Source: SAR324 cluster bacterium (GTDB lineage Bacteria; SAR324; NAC60-12). Taken from it: 64,000 bases of DNA. Position numbers and translations under genes: made by a program. The stretch covers positions 41,078-105,077 of the forward strand of contig JACNJW010000054.1 in NCBI GenBank assembly GCA_014382365.1, written 5' to 3'. Position 1 is the stretch's first letter. Each line of letters starts with the position of its first letter. The notes under the pieces are model-generated. The model did no database searches, was not told the origin of the DNA, and was given only the letters and a program-made list of their open reading frames with translations. Positions 19,699-29,227 of this stretch are shown piece after piece.

Positions 19699-20672
19699 AG
19701 AGATTCCACTGCCAGAGACTTGTTTGCGTTTAACTCTATTGCAGTCCTTGACTCCTCTATTTGGTTAAATATTTCATATATTTGCTGATGATTAAAAAAC
19801 TGAGCTCCGTTTTTTAGTGCTTTAAGACGGCTTTCCTGTGCAGTTCCTGTACGATTAATTAACTTATCTTCAGGAAGAGCATTGTATATCCAACCTAAAT
19901 CCCGGAACCATGTTTCAAGAAAATCAAGCAGCAATCTCCACTCTTCATGTTTTGATTTACCCCAAGTTTCACATGTCCTCAGCATTTCTTCCAGCGTTTC
20001 TGCAGAAAAAGTGGTCAACCAGCCGATTGCAGTTTTTTGAACCGTTTGCATCAGTTCCAATCGTGCAGCCAGATCTCCGCTTACACCTCCCATACTAAAT
20101 GCAGTCAATAGCTGAATATTTTCATGACTCAGTTCTGTGGACTGCCTGAAGATACGTTCCGATATTTCTCCACTCAATGGTCGAAAACGAATTTGTTGAC
20201 AGCGCGAAACAATAGTTTCAAGTAATTGATGAGTTGATTCTGCAATTAATATCAGTAATGTCTGCGGTGCAGGTTCTTCCAGTGTTTTCAAAAAAGCATT
20301 AGCTGCCTCACGTCCCAGATGTTGTGCACCGTCAAGAATCATCACCCGCTTTTTGGCCTGATCCGGATGAAGACTCAGCCAGCTTAGTGATTTTCTAATC
20401 TGATCTATCTTGATAAACTTGCCATCCGGCACAAGTACCTGGTAATCAGGAAAATTTTGTGCCGCTATCTGCAGACAAAAGTCACACTCTCCACAGGCAT
20501 CTTCTGCCTCTGTTCTACAATTAAGTTTTTGGGCAAGAGCAACAGCAGTTTTAAATTTGCCGATATTTGCCTGACCCGTAAAGAGCCAGGCATGCGGCAT
20601 CCTGTCTCTGTCTACTGCCTGTTTCAACAAATCAAGCGCGTCTTCTTGGCCGTAAATATCTCGAAAAGGCAT
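19668..20672 (-). CDS. holB: DNA polymerase III delta-prime subunit
   Basis: A clamp-loader AAA+ protein of about 334 residues from MPFRDIYGQEDALDLLKQA. The start at 20672 is chosen because it fits the family and leaves seven bases after mgtE; a longer frame to 20738 would run into mgtE. The degenerate P-loop GQANIGKFKTA, the zinc cluster CRTEAEDACGECDFCLQ, the DE-box analogue LDGAQHLGREAANAFLKTLEEP and ESTHQLLETIVSRCQQIRF (SRC motif) are present. Delta-prime is the stator of the loader that places the beta clamp on DNA. The gene order mgtE-holB-hypothetical is compact. Confidence 0.88.
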   Translation of the reverse strand: MPFRDIYGQEDALDLLKQAVDRDRMPHAWLFTGQANIGKFKTAVALAQKLNCRTEAEDACGECDFCLQIAAQNFPDYQVLVPDGKFIKIDQIRKSLSWLSLHPDQAKKRVMILDGAQHLGREAANAFLKTLEEPAPQTLLILIAESTHQLLETIVSRCQQIRFRPLSGEISERIFRQSTELSHENIQLLTAFSMGGVSGDLAARLELMQTVQKTAIGWLTTFSAETLEEMLRTCETWGKSKHEEWRLLLDFLETWFRDLGWIYNALPEDKLINRTGTAQESRLKALKNGAQFFNHQQIYEIFNQIEESRTAIELNANKSLAVESLCLNIYRLAG

Positions 20673-20679
20673 TTTTGGA

Positions 20680-22056
20680 TCAAGTACTGAATATTTGCGG
20701 AATGCTAAAATTAAAAGCAAAACCCAGATAAATTGCAATGCCGATAATGTCGCTGGTTGTCGTAATAAAAGGCCCTGTTGCTAAAGCGGGGTCGATATTC
20801 ATACGTTTGAGGATAATAGGTACTGTAGACCCCACTGTTGCAGCAAAACAAACAACTATCAATAATGAAATTCCTGATGTAAAAGCTCTACTAAAATCAT
20901 TTGTCAAGTACCAGGACATTCCGGCCAGAATGAGAGAGCAAATAATACCATTCAGAAAAGCAACCCTCAACTCTTTCCAGAGTCGAATTAAAATATCTGT
21001 AGTCTGGATGGCACCGGTGGCGAGTCCCCGTACAACAATTGAGGAAGACTGAATACCAATACTTCCACCAAGTGCTGCTACCAAAGGAATGAAATATGTT
21101 ACATCCGGAAGCGAAACGAGGGCATTTTCATAAAAACTCATCACAATTGCAGTTAAAAAACCTCCAAACAATCCGACCAGCAGCCAGGGCAGCCTGTCAC
21201 CTGATGCCCGAAGAACAGATGTTTCACTAACCACTTCGTCTCCAGTACCTGCAATATGGCCCATATCTTCATTATATTCATCTACGATCACATCCACTAA
21301 ATCATCCAGCGTAACACGGCCTATCAAACGCAAGTGTTTGTCTATCACAGGCACCACAACCAAATCGTATTCCTGTGCCAATCTGGCAACTTCCTCCTGA
21401 TCCAAATCCTGATCAACAGCCACAACCTCCGGATTCATCATATTTTCAATTAAAGCATGCCTTTCAGCCAACAATAATTCTGTAGTACCTATTGTACCAA
21501 TCAAGTGATCATATTCATCTACTACATACGCTGTATAAAATGATTCAAAGCCTTCCTTTTTAACAAATTTCTGTATCTCTTTGATGGCAGCTGCCACTGT
21601 CTGATCTTTTCGGATAGCAACAACATAAGGTGTCATCAATCCACCGGCACTTTCCTCATCATATTGGAGTAAACGTGTTAGATCTTCGCGATCTTTTTCC
21701 GGAAGGCTTTCGAGAATTGCTTCTGCTTTTTCATCATCCAGAAGTCCAACAAAATCTGCGGCATCATCCTGAGGCATATCTTCGATTGCATCACTCAAGC
21801 GGTCCGGTGATATTTTATTTACAATATCACCCAGAATTGATGGAGAGCCCTGCAAGTTATTGAGTACTTCAGAAGATGTTTCACGATCCAGATTCTCCAA
21901 CACCAATAACTGCTGCTGCAGTTTTAACTGCAAAACTATATTAGCAATCTCCACTGGTTTAAGTGGTTCTAAAACGCTTTTCAACAGTTGTGTCCGTTCA
22001 GTACTGATCAGTTTACTGACCAACTTGTGGAATTGTGTGTCGCGACTCTTAGTCAT
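20680..22056 (-). CDS. mgtE: Magnesium transporter MgtE
   Basis: A 458-residue protein of standard MgtE architecture. An N-terminal superhelical acidic domain covers residues about 10-130, with ILGDIVNKISPDRLSDAIEDMPQDDAADFVGLL. A CBS pair spans about 135-255, ending near VDDLVDVIVDEYNEDMGHIAG. Five transmembrane helices follow from about 285 to 455. Membrane motifs such as LLVGLFGGFLTAI and VAALGGSIGIQSSSIVVRGLATG match the ion-conducting pore. The cytosolic domain senses Mg2+ and gates the channel. It sits 33 bases after pepA and 7 bases before holB, with no functional link implied. Confidence 0.93.
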   Translation of the reverse strand: MTKSRDTQFHKLVSKLISTERTQLLKSVLEPLKPVEIANIVLQLKLQQQLLVLENLDRETSSEVLNNLQGSPSILGDIVNKISPDRLSDAIEDMPQDDAADFVGLLDDEKAEAILESLPEKDREDLTRLLQYDEESAGGLMTPYVVAIRKDQTVAAAIKEIQKFVKKEGFESFYTAYVVDEYDHLIGTIGTTELLLAERHALIENMMNPEVVAVDQDLDQEEVARLAQEYDLVVVPVIDKHLRLIGRVTLDDLVDVIVDEYNEDMGHIAGTGDEVVSETSVLRASGDRLPWLLVGLFGGFLTAIVMSFYENALVSLPDVTYFIPLVAALGGSIGIQSSSIVVRGLATGAIQTTDILIRLWKELRVAFLNGIICSLILAGMSWYLTNDFSRAFTSGISLLIVVCFAATVGSTVPIILKRMNIDPALATGPFITTTSDIIGIAIYLGFAFNFSIPQIFST

Positions 22057-22089
22057 GATTATGTCGTTAGATATTTAACTTATGCTAAG

Positions 22090-23595
22090 TTATTTAGTTG
22101 GAGTCCAATTCTGAACTAGATCGACAAGAAGTCTGACGCCAACTCCTGTAGCCCCACTATTTGGCTGATAGGCGATATATTTCACATTCCAGGATGTACC
22201 AGCAATATCAAGATGAACCCATGGTGTATCAGCAACAAAATGTTCCAAAAACATACCTCCAACTATTGTTCCAGAATCTCCTCCACCAATATTCTGCAAA
22301 TCTGCATATTTACCCTTGATTGCTTCTCCATATTCAGGGAAACTCGGCAATTGCCAGACGCGGTCACCGCTGCTGTTTCCGGCAATACGAACTTGTTCCA
22401 TCAAGTCATCATTATTTGTGATTGCACCAGTAGTGAGATGCCCCAACGCAGTTACGCAAGCACCTGTCAGAGTTGCCAGATCAATTACAGCATCTGGTTT
22501 AAACTCCTTGACGACATAACTCAAGGCGTCTCCTAGTATCAACCGACCTTCCGCATCAGTGTTAAGTATTTCCACTCGTTTTCCATTGTGTGCAGTGACA
22601 ATGTCTCCGGGTCGTTGAGCTTCACCACCAGGCAAATTTTCTGTTGTTGGAATAACTGCAACAATATTTAGCTTAGGATTAATTTGTCCAATAACTTTCA
22701 TGGCACCCAATACTGCTGCTGCACCACACATATCAAACTTCATTTCGTCCATATTTTTTCCTGGTTTAAGTGATATTCCACCAGAATCAAATGTGACACC
22801 TTTACCGACAATAGCCAGTGTCTGTTTGGCTTTCTGGTGGTTATACTCCAGAATAATTAATTTTGCAGGTTCTCTTGATCCCCGGGAGACTCCCAGCAAC
22901 ATCCCCATACCCAACTTTTTCATCTCTTTTTCTTCCAAAACAGTACATTCCATTTTGTATTGTCTGGCAATTTTTTTGGCCTCAGTAGCCAAATCTTTGG
23001 GTTTCAAATCATTTGCCGGTAGATTACCTAGAGTTCTGGCTGTATTTGTTCCGTCTGCACGTATTTTTCCTGCTTTTAAAGCTTTCAAAGAAGTGATTTT
23101 TTCAGGATCGCAGCAATGAATTTTGATCGATTTTGGATTTGATTTATTATTCTGAGGTTTTTTATAAAGATTGAACTCATATGCACCCAAAACTAAACCT
23201 TCAACTAAAAGCTGCCCAACATCAGTTTCAGACGCAGCCTGCAAAAGAGAACTTACTACAAAACCCACCTTATTGGCTTTAAGTGAAGTCAACAATTTTC
23301 CAGCATGGCCTGCTGACCTCCGGATTGTTTCTGCATCAAGCTCTGCTTTTTTGCCAACGCCAACTGCTAATATTTGAGGTATTTTAGTGTAACCGGAAAA
23401 CAATTGCTGACTTTTACCCTTTTTACCACTAAAGACTTTCAATTTCATAGAATCAACCAAATTTTTTTTCAGCTGACTCGGAAGAGCACTAAGTCCGCTT
23501 CCCCGGAGATCAGAGTCTTCAGCAACGAAAACCACTAAAGCCTCCATTTTTTCATTAGTGAGAGAAATATTACTATATTCAATATTTAGTTCCAT
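22090..23595 (-). CDS. pepA: Leucyl aminopeptidase (M17, cytosol aminopeptidase)
   Basis: A 501-residue M17 family enzyme. Lys in VGKGVTFDSGGISLKPG (about residue 260) and the NTDAEGRLILGDALSY signature (about 345) hold the two-metal site, and an N-terminal macro-like domain precedes them. It removes N-terminal leucine and other residues from peptides as a hexamer; some homologues also act as DNA-binding proteins. The length is normal and all metal ligands in the visible motifs are intact. A 529-base region separates it from the next annotated gene upstream. Confidence 0.93.
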   Translation of the reverse strand: MELNIEYSNISLTNEKMEALVVFVAEDSDLRGSGLSALPSQLKKNLVDSMKLKVFSGKKGKSQQLFSGYTKIPQILAVGVGKKAELDAETIRRSAGHAGKLLTSLKANKVGFVVSSLLQAASETDVGQLLVEGLVLGAYEFNLYKKPQNNKSNPKSIKIHCCDPEKITSLKALKAGKIRADGTNTARTLGNLPANDLKPKDLATEAKKIARQYKMECTVLEEKEMKKLGMGMLLGVSRGSREPAKLIILEYNHQKAKQTLAIVGKGVTFDSGGISLKPGKNMDEMKFDMCGAAAVLGAMKVIGQINPKLNIVAVIPTTENLPGGEAQRPGDIVTAHNGKRVEILNTDAEGRLILGDALSYVVKEFKPDAVIDLATLTGACVTALGHLTTGAITNNDDLMEQVRIAGNSSGDRVWQLPSFPEYGEAIKGKYADLQNIGGGDSGTIVGGMFLEHFVADTPWVHLDIAGTSWNVKYIAYQPNSGATGVGVRLLVDLVQNWTPTK

Positions 23596-23736
23596 TATTA
23601 ATTCCTTTTTAACAAATTAGCAGTATGAATTCCCGGAAAAGCAGACACGGCATCCAAGTTTAATAAAGATTTTTTCTGCACCCACTTTACTGATTCTCTC
23701 CGGAAACAGACAAGACTATAGTGCAAACAGGTAAAG

Positions 23737-23877
23737 TCATGACCTGAGAGATTGTGTACTGTGCAGGCCTTTCAGGAGATATTTTTTATTTATTCCAAGA
23801 AAACTGAGATGCATCGCAGCAGACCACATCAGAACAGTAAAAATAATAACCAACAAAATGACTGTCATTTTCTTCAT
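23737..23877 (-). CDS. Possible small single-span membrane protein (46 aa)
   Basis: An open frame of 46 codons in the gap between pepA and the FG-GAP gene. It starts MKKMTVILLVIIFTVLM, with a basic N terminus and one hydrophobic helix (about residues 5-20), then a short basic-polar tail ending SLRS. The pattern is that of a real small membrane protein rather than a random frame, but no Shine-Dalgarno sequence is visible upstream. The remaining parts of 23596-24124 show no other gene. Function unknown. Confidence 0.35.
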   Translation of the reverse strand: MKKMTVILLVIIFTVLMWSAAMHLSFLGINKKYLLKGLHSTQSLRS

Positions 23878-24124
23878 TTATAGGGTAGTTTTAAGTACTA
23901 ATATCAACTTCCAGCCTGAACTTAAATTTAAGTTGACATGTTCAGTCAGAAAAGATAGTTCTTGTTGTTGAAATACTCACTAATTTTATACCCGATTCGA
24001 CTCTCGAAATCAACTTTGCATGTTAAATTAACAGGATCATCTTAACAGACGAAACTAAATGGACTTCAGCTGTTAATTTCAATTGTACTCAATTCCCACC
24101 AGTCATCCTAAATCCTTGTGATTC

Positions 24125-27100
24125 ATGTTCAAGGCGCATAATTTATTGTATCCACTGTTTAATTGCTTGTTTTTATTGACTTTGCTTTTTGCACTGGGAT
24201 CAGCTATCCCCTCCTTTGCTCAGGAAAAGAGACCCTCACTTTCCTATAAGTGGATTCCACAGTTTTATGGCAAGTTAAATGGAGCTGACAAGCTACTTTA
24301 CACACGAAGTTTCGCTCGCAGTCAACTACGTTTTGTAGATATTGATCATGATGGTGATGCTGATATATTTGTCGGCAAGGCAGATGGCCGTCTGGCATTT
24401 TTTCTCAACCAAGGTACTAAAACAACCCCTCTTTTCAAATTGATAACAGAAAATTTCGAAGTAATTCATGAAGGTGTAGATGAACAAAGTAATCCAATTC
24501 TGGTACGAACAGTTCTTGATGTCGGCAACAATGCTGCACCTGATTTTGTAGATATTGATAATGATGGTGATTTTGATTTATTTATTGGTTCAAAAGATGG
24601 ACATGTTTTTCACTACGAAAACCGTGGGAATCGGCTTAGTCCCAGATTTTTTCGAAAAACCCCAATTTATATGGGCTTAAAATTTGACGGCAACAGTGTT
24701 CCGCGATTTGCAGATGTAAATGGAGACCGTGCAATAGACATGTTTGTGGGCACAAGGTCAGGTAAAGTTTACCTTTATTTTAATTCCGGCATGGCTGATG
24801 AGGCAGTTTTTTGTGATAATTTTAAGATTGCAGACCCGCCTGATATCCGTTGTAAATATCAGCCTGAACTTGTTGTTGATATTGCACCTCAGGTCGATGC
24901 AGTTCCTGAAATGGTTGATTGGGATCAAGATCAAGATTTGGAAATGATTGTGGGAAAATCAAATGGAAAGATCAACTATTATCACAATATTGGAGACCGT
25001 TTCTCACCAAAATGGGAGATAAAATCTCGGCATTTCCAATTTATTGATACAGGTGGTAGTGTTGCACCTTCATTTTTCGATATTAATGGAGATAATTTTC
25101 CGGAATTATTTTTGGGTACGTCTTCTTCTATGGTCAGCTATTATAAAAATCATGAAATACTAATTGACCTGTTAAGAAAAATATCTGCACTTCAACTAGA
25201 GCAACTAGACCTGACAGCCTCATTTGAGAACATTCTTTCACAAGCCTGCAGTCAACTGAAAGGGCTTCCTGAATGCTTGACCACATTTGCTGTCGCATTT
25301 AATGTCCCGGCAGGAACTAAAACTAAGAAAATGGAAGAGTTGTATCCTTTTATCCTGCGTCCAGATCTTAGTCTGGATCTAAATATAGAAACAACTGAAG
25401 ATTCAGCTGATGATCTGCCTGAAAATACTGCACTGCAGAATAACAACATGACAGCAGATGCACTTCAAGGTCAAAAAGAGGACACACTAGAGAATATTGA
25501 TGCAGAAGCAGATCGACAAACAACTGAGACCACTCCGGATTCTCCACAAAAAATAAAAAAAGAGAAAAAAGAAAAACCACAATCACATGGGCTTATTACA
25601 AGGAACCAACTTTGGTTGACTTCACGTAATTTTTTTAATATTGAAAATCTAATTGGCAGTGAAAAAAACTCATTTGTTACTAGCGGAGATTGGAACAAAG
25701 ACGGTCGGATAGACATTTTACTTGGAAGCAGATCTGGTGAGATTTTTGCCTTTGAAAATCGTGCTCAGCAAGGTTTCGACTGGTATCAGCTAAAATTTCC
25801 TGCACTGAAAAAAAACAAAAGGAAGCACAGTTCGCCTGTCTTAACAGATCTTGATGGTGATGGAGATTTAGATATCATTACTGGGAATCGACGGGGTAAA
25901 ATAGAATGGATTCTCAACCGTGGTACTGAAAAATCACCGGATTGGATTGTTCATGATGTAAATATTTCCCAAATTGATGTCGGCAGTTTCAGTGCACCAG
26001 CATTACAGGATATGGACGGAGATGATGACATCGATCTGCTTGTAGGAAATAGTGCCGGATTCATAATTTACTATGAAAATCAAGGCAATAAAGAATCACC
26101 TCATTTTGTTCTGCGCAACACACGTATTTCCGGAATACAAATGAAAGCCCATGCTACTCCTACATTTTGGAACTGGAACGATGATGAGCACCAGGATCTG
26201 CTAGTGGGTGGAAGTGAAGGTTTTTTAAGTCTTGTTTCTCACCTTCCTCCTGCTGTTTCTCCTGCACTGCGTGGTTGGACAATCGAGGACACACGTTGGC
26301 AAAGTATGAATTCTATTGGCCACAGTACTCCGCACTTTATTGATTTTGATGGAGACAACAAAACTGATTTACTGATGGGCGACAAAGAGGGCAACTTGCT
26401 TTTTTGGAAAAATGGAGGTCTTGCTGTTTTAAAAGATACTAAAGAGGAAAGCACATTAGTATTGACAGATAACACACTCGATAAAACTGAAGAAGATCTT
26501 GACAGCCCATCTTCTGCAAAAACAGTTACAATCCATGAATCTGAATCTGAATCTGAATTTGAACAGGAAAAAGATCAACCACTAGAACCAATTTTTGAAT
26601 TTGTCAGCAGCAACTACGGCGGTTTAGTACTTGGACGCAGAGCTTTTCCTGCATTTTTAGATATTGATGGCGACAACAAATTTGATTTAGTTGTTGGCAA
26701 TAATGCTGGTGAACTAAGATATTACAGACGTAATTCTGCTTCTTCAGGTGTTCAATGGATTCTGGAAAGCAAACAATTTCTAGACTATCAGGGCGGAAAA
26801 AATTCAGCACCGGTTTTTGCTGATGTAGATGAAGATGGTGATTATGATTTACTAGTTGGTAATCAGCAGGGTAGTATTCAATATTGGGAAAACAAAGGAA
26901 CTGCGGAGATTGCAGACTTTGTCTACAATCCTCTGCCTTTTTTAGGCGTCACTGGAGGTAGAAATTCTGTTCCTGCAGTAATTGACCTGAATAACGACGG
27001 CCGCAATGATTTGTTGATTGGCAATTTTATGGGACAACTATATCAATACTTACAAACTGCAGACAGTAACGGCTTACGTTTCAAACTTGAGAGACGTAAA

Positions 27101-27397
27101 TATCTGAACCTCGATGTGGGTCTGGGTGCAGTTCCTAAAATAACAGACTTGAATAATGATAAAAATTTAGACCTGATCATAGGATCAGATTCAGGTAAAT
27201 TTTTCAGATTACAGGCTGACCCGGAAAATTCTTCTTCAACAGTTACCTGGAAATCTTTAAAAGATTATTTTAAAGAGCTTGAATTGCCGGTAGGCGGAAA
27301 TCCAATATTTGTTGATCTGGATCAAGATGGAGACTTGGATTTGATGATAGGAAGTGAGGAAGGAACCCTGCATTACTTTCGTAATACAGGGCGCTGA
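24125..27397 (+). CDS. Secreted FG-GAP/VCBS repeat protein (15 repeats)
   Basis: A 1090-residue exported protein with a signal peptide ending near SFAQE (about residue 33). I count 15 calcium-type repeats of the form D-x-D-x-D-G-D-x-D followed by hydrophobic residues and G. They fall into three blocks of five: residues about 70-340, 515-770 and 835-1090. The blocks are separated by an acidic, Gln/Thr-rich linker (about 345-510) and a Glu/Ser-rich linker (about 775-830, with an ESESESE tract). Such repeats fold as beta-propeller blades and bind Ca2+, as in integrin alpha chains and bacterial surface adhesins. No anchor or enzymatic domain is visible. It converges on the flagellin array. The role, perhaps surface adhesion, is inference. 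Confidence 0.85.
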   Translation: MFKAHNLLYPLFNCLFLLTLLFALGSAIPSFAQEKRPSLSYKWIPQFYGKLNGADKLLYTRSFARSQLRFVDIDHDGDADIFVGKADGRLAFFLNQGTKTTPLFKLITENFEVIHEGVDEQSNPILVRTVLDVGNNAAPDFVDIDNDGDFDLFIGSKDGHVFHYENRGNRLSPRFFRKTPIYMGLKFDGNSVPRFADVNGDRAIDMFVGTRSGKVYLYFNSGMADEAVFCDNFKIADPPDIRCKYQPELVVDIAPQVDAVPEMVDWDQDQDLEMIVGKSNGKINYYHNIGDRFSPKWEIKSRHFQFIDTGGSVAPSFFDINGDNFPELFLGTSSSMVSYYKNHEILIDLLRKISALQLEQLDLTASFENILSQACSQLKGLPECLTTFAVAFNVPAGTKTKKMEELYPFILRPDLSLDLNIETTEDSADDLPENTALQNNNMTADALQGQKEDTLENIDAEADRQTTETTPDSPQKIKKEKKEKPQSHGLITRNQLWLTSRNFFNIENLIGSEKNSFVTSGDWNKDGRIDILLGSRSGEIFAFENRAQQGFDWYQLKFPALKKNKRKHSSPVLTDLDGDGDLDIITGNRRGKIEWILNRGTEKSPDWIVHDVNISQIDVGSFSAPALQDMDGDDDIDLLVGNSAGFIIYYENQGNKESPHFVLRNTRISGIQMKAHATPTFWNWNDDEHQDLLVGGSEGFLSLVSHLPPAVSPALRGWTIEDTRWQSMNSIGHSTPHFIDFDGDNKTDLLMGDKEGNLLFWKNGGLAVLKDTKEESTLVLTDNTLDKTEEDLDSPSSAKTVTIHESESESEFEQEKDQPLEPIFEFVSSNYGGLVLGRRAFPAFLDIDGDNKFDLVVGNNAGELRYYRRNSASSGVQWILESKQFLDYQGGKNSAPVFADVDEDGDYDLLVGNQQGSIQYWENKGTAEIADFVYNPLPFLGVTGGRNSVPAVIDLNNDGRNDLLIGNFMGQLYQYLQTADSNGLRFKLERRKYLNLDVGLGAVPKITDLNNDKNLDLIIGSDSGKFFRLQADPENSSSTVTWKSLKDYFKELELPVGGNPIFVDLDQDGDLDLMIGSEEGTLHYFRNTGR

Positions 27398-27402
27398 TCA
27401 TT

Positions 27403-27458
27403 TCAGCTGTAAGACAGTGTGCACATATATATTGGATATATATCTGACTCACAGCTGA
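27403..27458. terminator. Nested palindrome between convergent genes
   Basis: TCAGCTGT (27403-27410) pairs with ACAGCTGA (27451-27458). Inside it ATATATAT (27425-27432) pairs perfectly with ATATATAT (27436-27443) across a TGG loop. The structure fills the short gap between the FG-GAP stop and the first flagellin stop, so it may end transcription from both sides. No T tract follows, so this is not a textbook intrinsic terminator. Confidence 0.4.
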
Positions 27459-27466
27459 CCAAAATG

Positions 27467-28930
27467 CTAGCCTATCAACTTTAAAACAGTCATAGAATTT
27501 TGGTTGGCCTGTGCCAGCATGGAAGTACTAGCTTCCATCATGATCTGGTTACGTGTGAACGTAGCCATTTCTTCTGCCATGTCTGCATCCCGGATTACTG
27601 ATTCCGAACTCACAGAATTTTCATGAGCAACACGGAGGTAGTTCAAGTTGCTTTCCAGGTTGTTTTTCTGGAATGCGCCCATCTTTCCTCTGCTAGCATT
27701 AACTTGCTCTATTGCACTATCAATAACCCGAATAGCATCTTGAGCTTGTTCAGAATTCAAAACCTTGATTTGTGCCAAAGATTCGAAGTCTGAAGAATTA
27801 GCTTCTCCTCTACCCAAATCATTAGTTTTGATACTCCGCAAAGAGATTTCTGAAAACTGGTTCGCATCCGCACCAACCTGAAAAGTCAATGAGTTTTGCG
27901 AAAAAGTTACAGTTCCAGCATTTCCTCCAGGAGGTGCCGCATCACCGGTATAACGAATCTGAATACCTTCAGCAGTATCTGCTCCAGGTCCACCGGTCAG
28001 AATCTGCCCTCTTCCAGTTGCTTCTTCACCGTTTATTTCACCGGCAACATCAGTACCATTTGCTACAAGTACACTTGTATTTGCAACATTGGAAACAAGT
28101 CCTGCGGTATTGCTGGCAACCTGGAAGGTATGCTCACTACCGAATTCCTTGTGTCTAAATGTAATGGCCTGAGGTGTATTCCCGTCAGTAGCAGGTGGAT
28201 AAGGTCGGATCAAATCCAAACTTAAACCGGCATCAGCGATTGCAGTTTCCAGATCATTCAGAGTTTGTTCGACTGTTGAACCTTTTTCTGTTAAAAAGTT
28301 GACAGTCCTTCCACCCTCTGAAACAGTGATCTGCTCTCCGGCATCAATAAGACCCTGAGAAAGAGCGACTGAACCACTGTGAGTGGCCCGGGTAGCTGCA
28401 TTCTCAATTGTAATTCCATAACCACCGACTCCGGAACTGTGAGCTTCAGTAGTAGCATCAACAAATTCCAGATTTTCTCCGGTAGTTACACCATTACCTG
28501 CCCGACTTCCATCAAGCAAGAAGTTGTGACCATACTGCGTACTTGTTGCAATACGGTTAATCTGCTCAAGGATATTATTTATTTCACTCTGATCAGCTTC
28601 GAGCATATTCTGATCATTAGCACCTTCATTGCCTGCATGAACAGCCAATTGGCGTGCCTGAATCAGTGCACTGCTGACTTCTTCAAGTGCACCTTCTGCA
28701 GTTTGCATCAGAGAAACCGCCATCTCGGAATTATCAATGGCCTGGCGCAGTCCAGAAGACTGTGCACGGAGATTCTCTGAAATCTGCAATTGCGCCGGAC
28801 TATCCGCCGCACGATTTATTTTCAAACCTGAAGAAAGTTTCTCCATGGTTTTTGATTGAGCGTTGCTGTTTTTCACAACGTTCCGATGAGCGTTCATTGC
28901 GCTCAAATTATTATTTACTCGCAAAGACAT
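27467..28930 (-). CDS. Flagellin (paralogue 1)
   Basis: A 487-residue filament subunit. The N-terminal D0/D1 signature NNLSAMNAHRNVVKNSN ... LSSGLKINRAADSPAQLQISE and the C-terminal GAFQKNNLESNLNYLRVAHENSV ... MLAQANQNSMTVLKLIG are intact. The middle region (about 150-390) contains a flagellin-IN-like repeat unit (GYGITIENAATRATHSGSVAL). AGGAGG lies five bases before the ATG, and a 9-base-pair hairpin (28957-28979) sits 27 bases upstream of the start. The termini are nearly identical to paralogue 2, which marks recent duplication. It assembles through the flagellar type III export system into the filament. Confidence 0.95.
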   Translation of the reverse strand: MSLRVNNNLSAMNAHRNVVKNSNAQSKTMEKLSSGLKINRAADSPAQLQISENLRAQSSGLRQAIDNSEMAVSLMQTAEGALEEVSSALIQARQLAVHAGNEGANDQNMLEADQSEINNILEQINRIATSTQYGHNFLLDGSRAGNGVTTGENLEFVDATTEAHSSGVGGYGITIENAATRATHSGSVALSQGLIDAGEQITVSEGGRTVNFLTEKGSTVEQTLNDLETAIADAGLSLDLIRPYPPATDGNTPQAITFRHKEFGSEHTFQVASNTAGLVSNVANTSVLVANGTDVAGEINGEEATGRGQILTGGPGADTAEGIQIRYTGDAAPPGGNAGTVTFSQNSLTFQVGADANQFSEISLRSIKTNDLGRGEANSSDFESLAQIKVLNSEQAQDAIRVIDSAIEQVNASRGKMGAFQKNNLESNLNYLRVAHENSVSSESVIRDADMAEEMATFTRNQIMMEASTSMLAQANQNSMTVLKLIG

Positions 28931-28956
28931 AATGTCCTCCTTATTGCGTGTTAAAT

Positions 28957-28979
28957 GATTCTCACTGCATGTGAGAATC
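28957..28979 (-). promoter_or_regulatory. Leader hairpin of flagellin 1
   Basis: GATTCTCAC (28957-28965) and GTGAGAATC (28971-28979) form a perfect 9-base-pair stem with a 5-base loop, 27 bases upstream of the flagellin 1 ATG and just before the AAGGAGG site. Equivalent hairpins with different sequence stand at the same distance before flagellin 2 and slightly further before flagellin 5. Conserved position with changed sequence suggests a structural role in the mRNA leader, such as stability or translation control. Confidence 0.55.
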
Positions 28980-29227
28980 TAAAATAACCATCGATACGAG
29001 ATGTCCATATCTCCCCGTTGGTACCCTAATTTTGACAAACAAGGGATTTTAGCTGATGGATTATCTACTCCACCAACTGATTAAAAGCTAAATGAAGCTC
29101 TTAATATCTATAATATTTTATAAACAACTCCTGTTGTTCAGTCTTAATTTCTAAGTAACTAAATTACATTCCAAGCTTTCCAAAGACTGATATTAGAAAG
29201 TGCTTTTTACAAAATGCTTATTAGTAT

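Noticed and set aside
20673..20738. N-terminal extension of HolB
   Set aside because: It overlaps the end of mgtE by 59 bases, and the family start MPFRDIYGQ lies at 20672.
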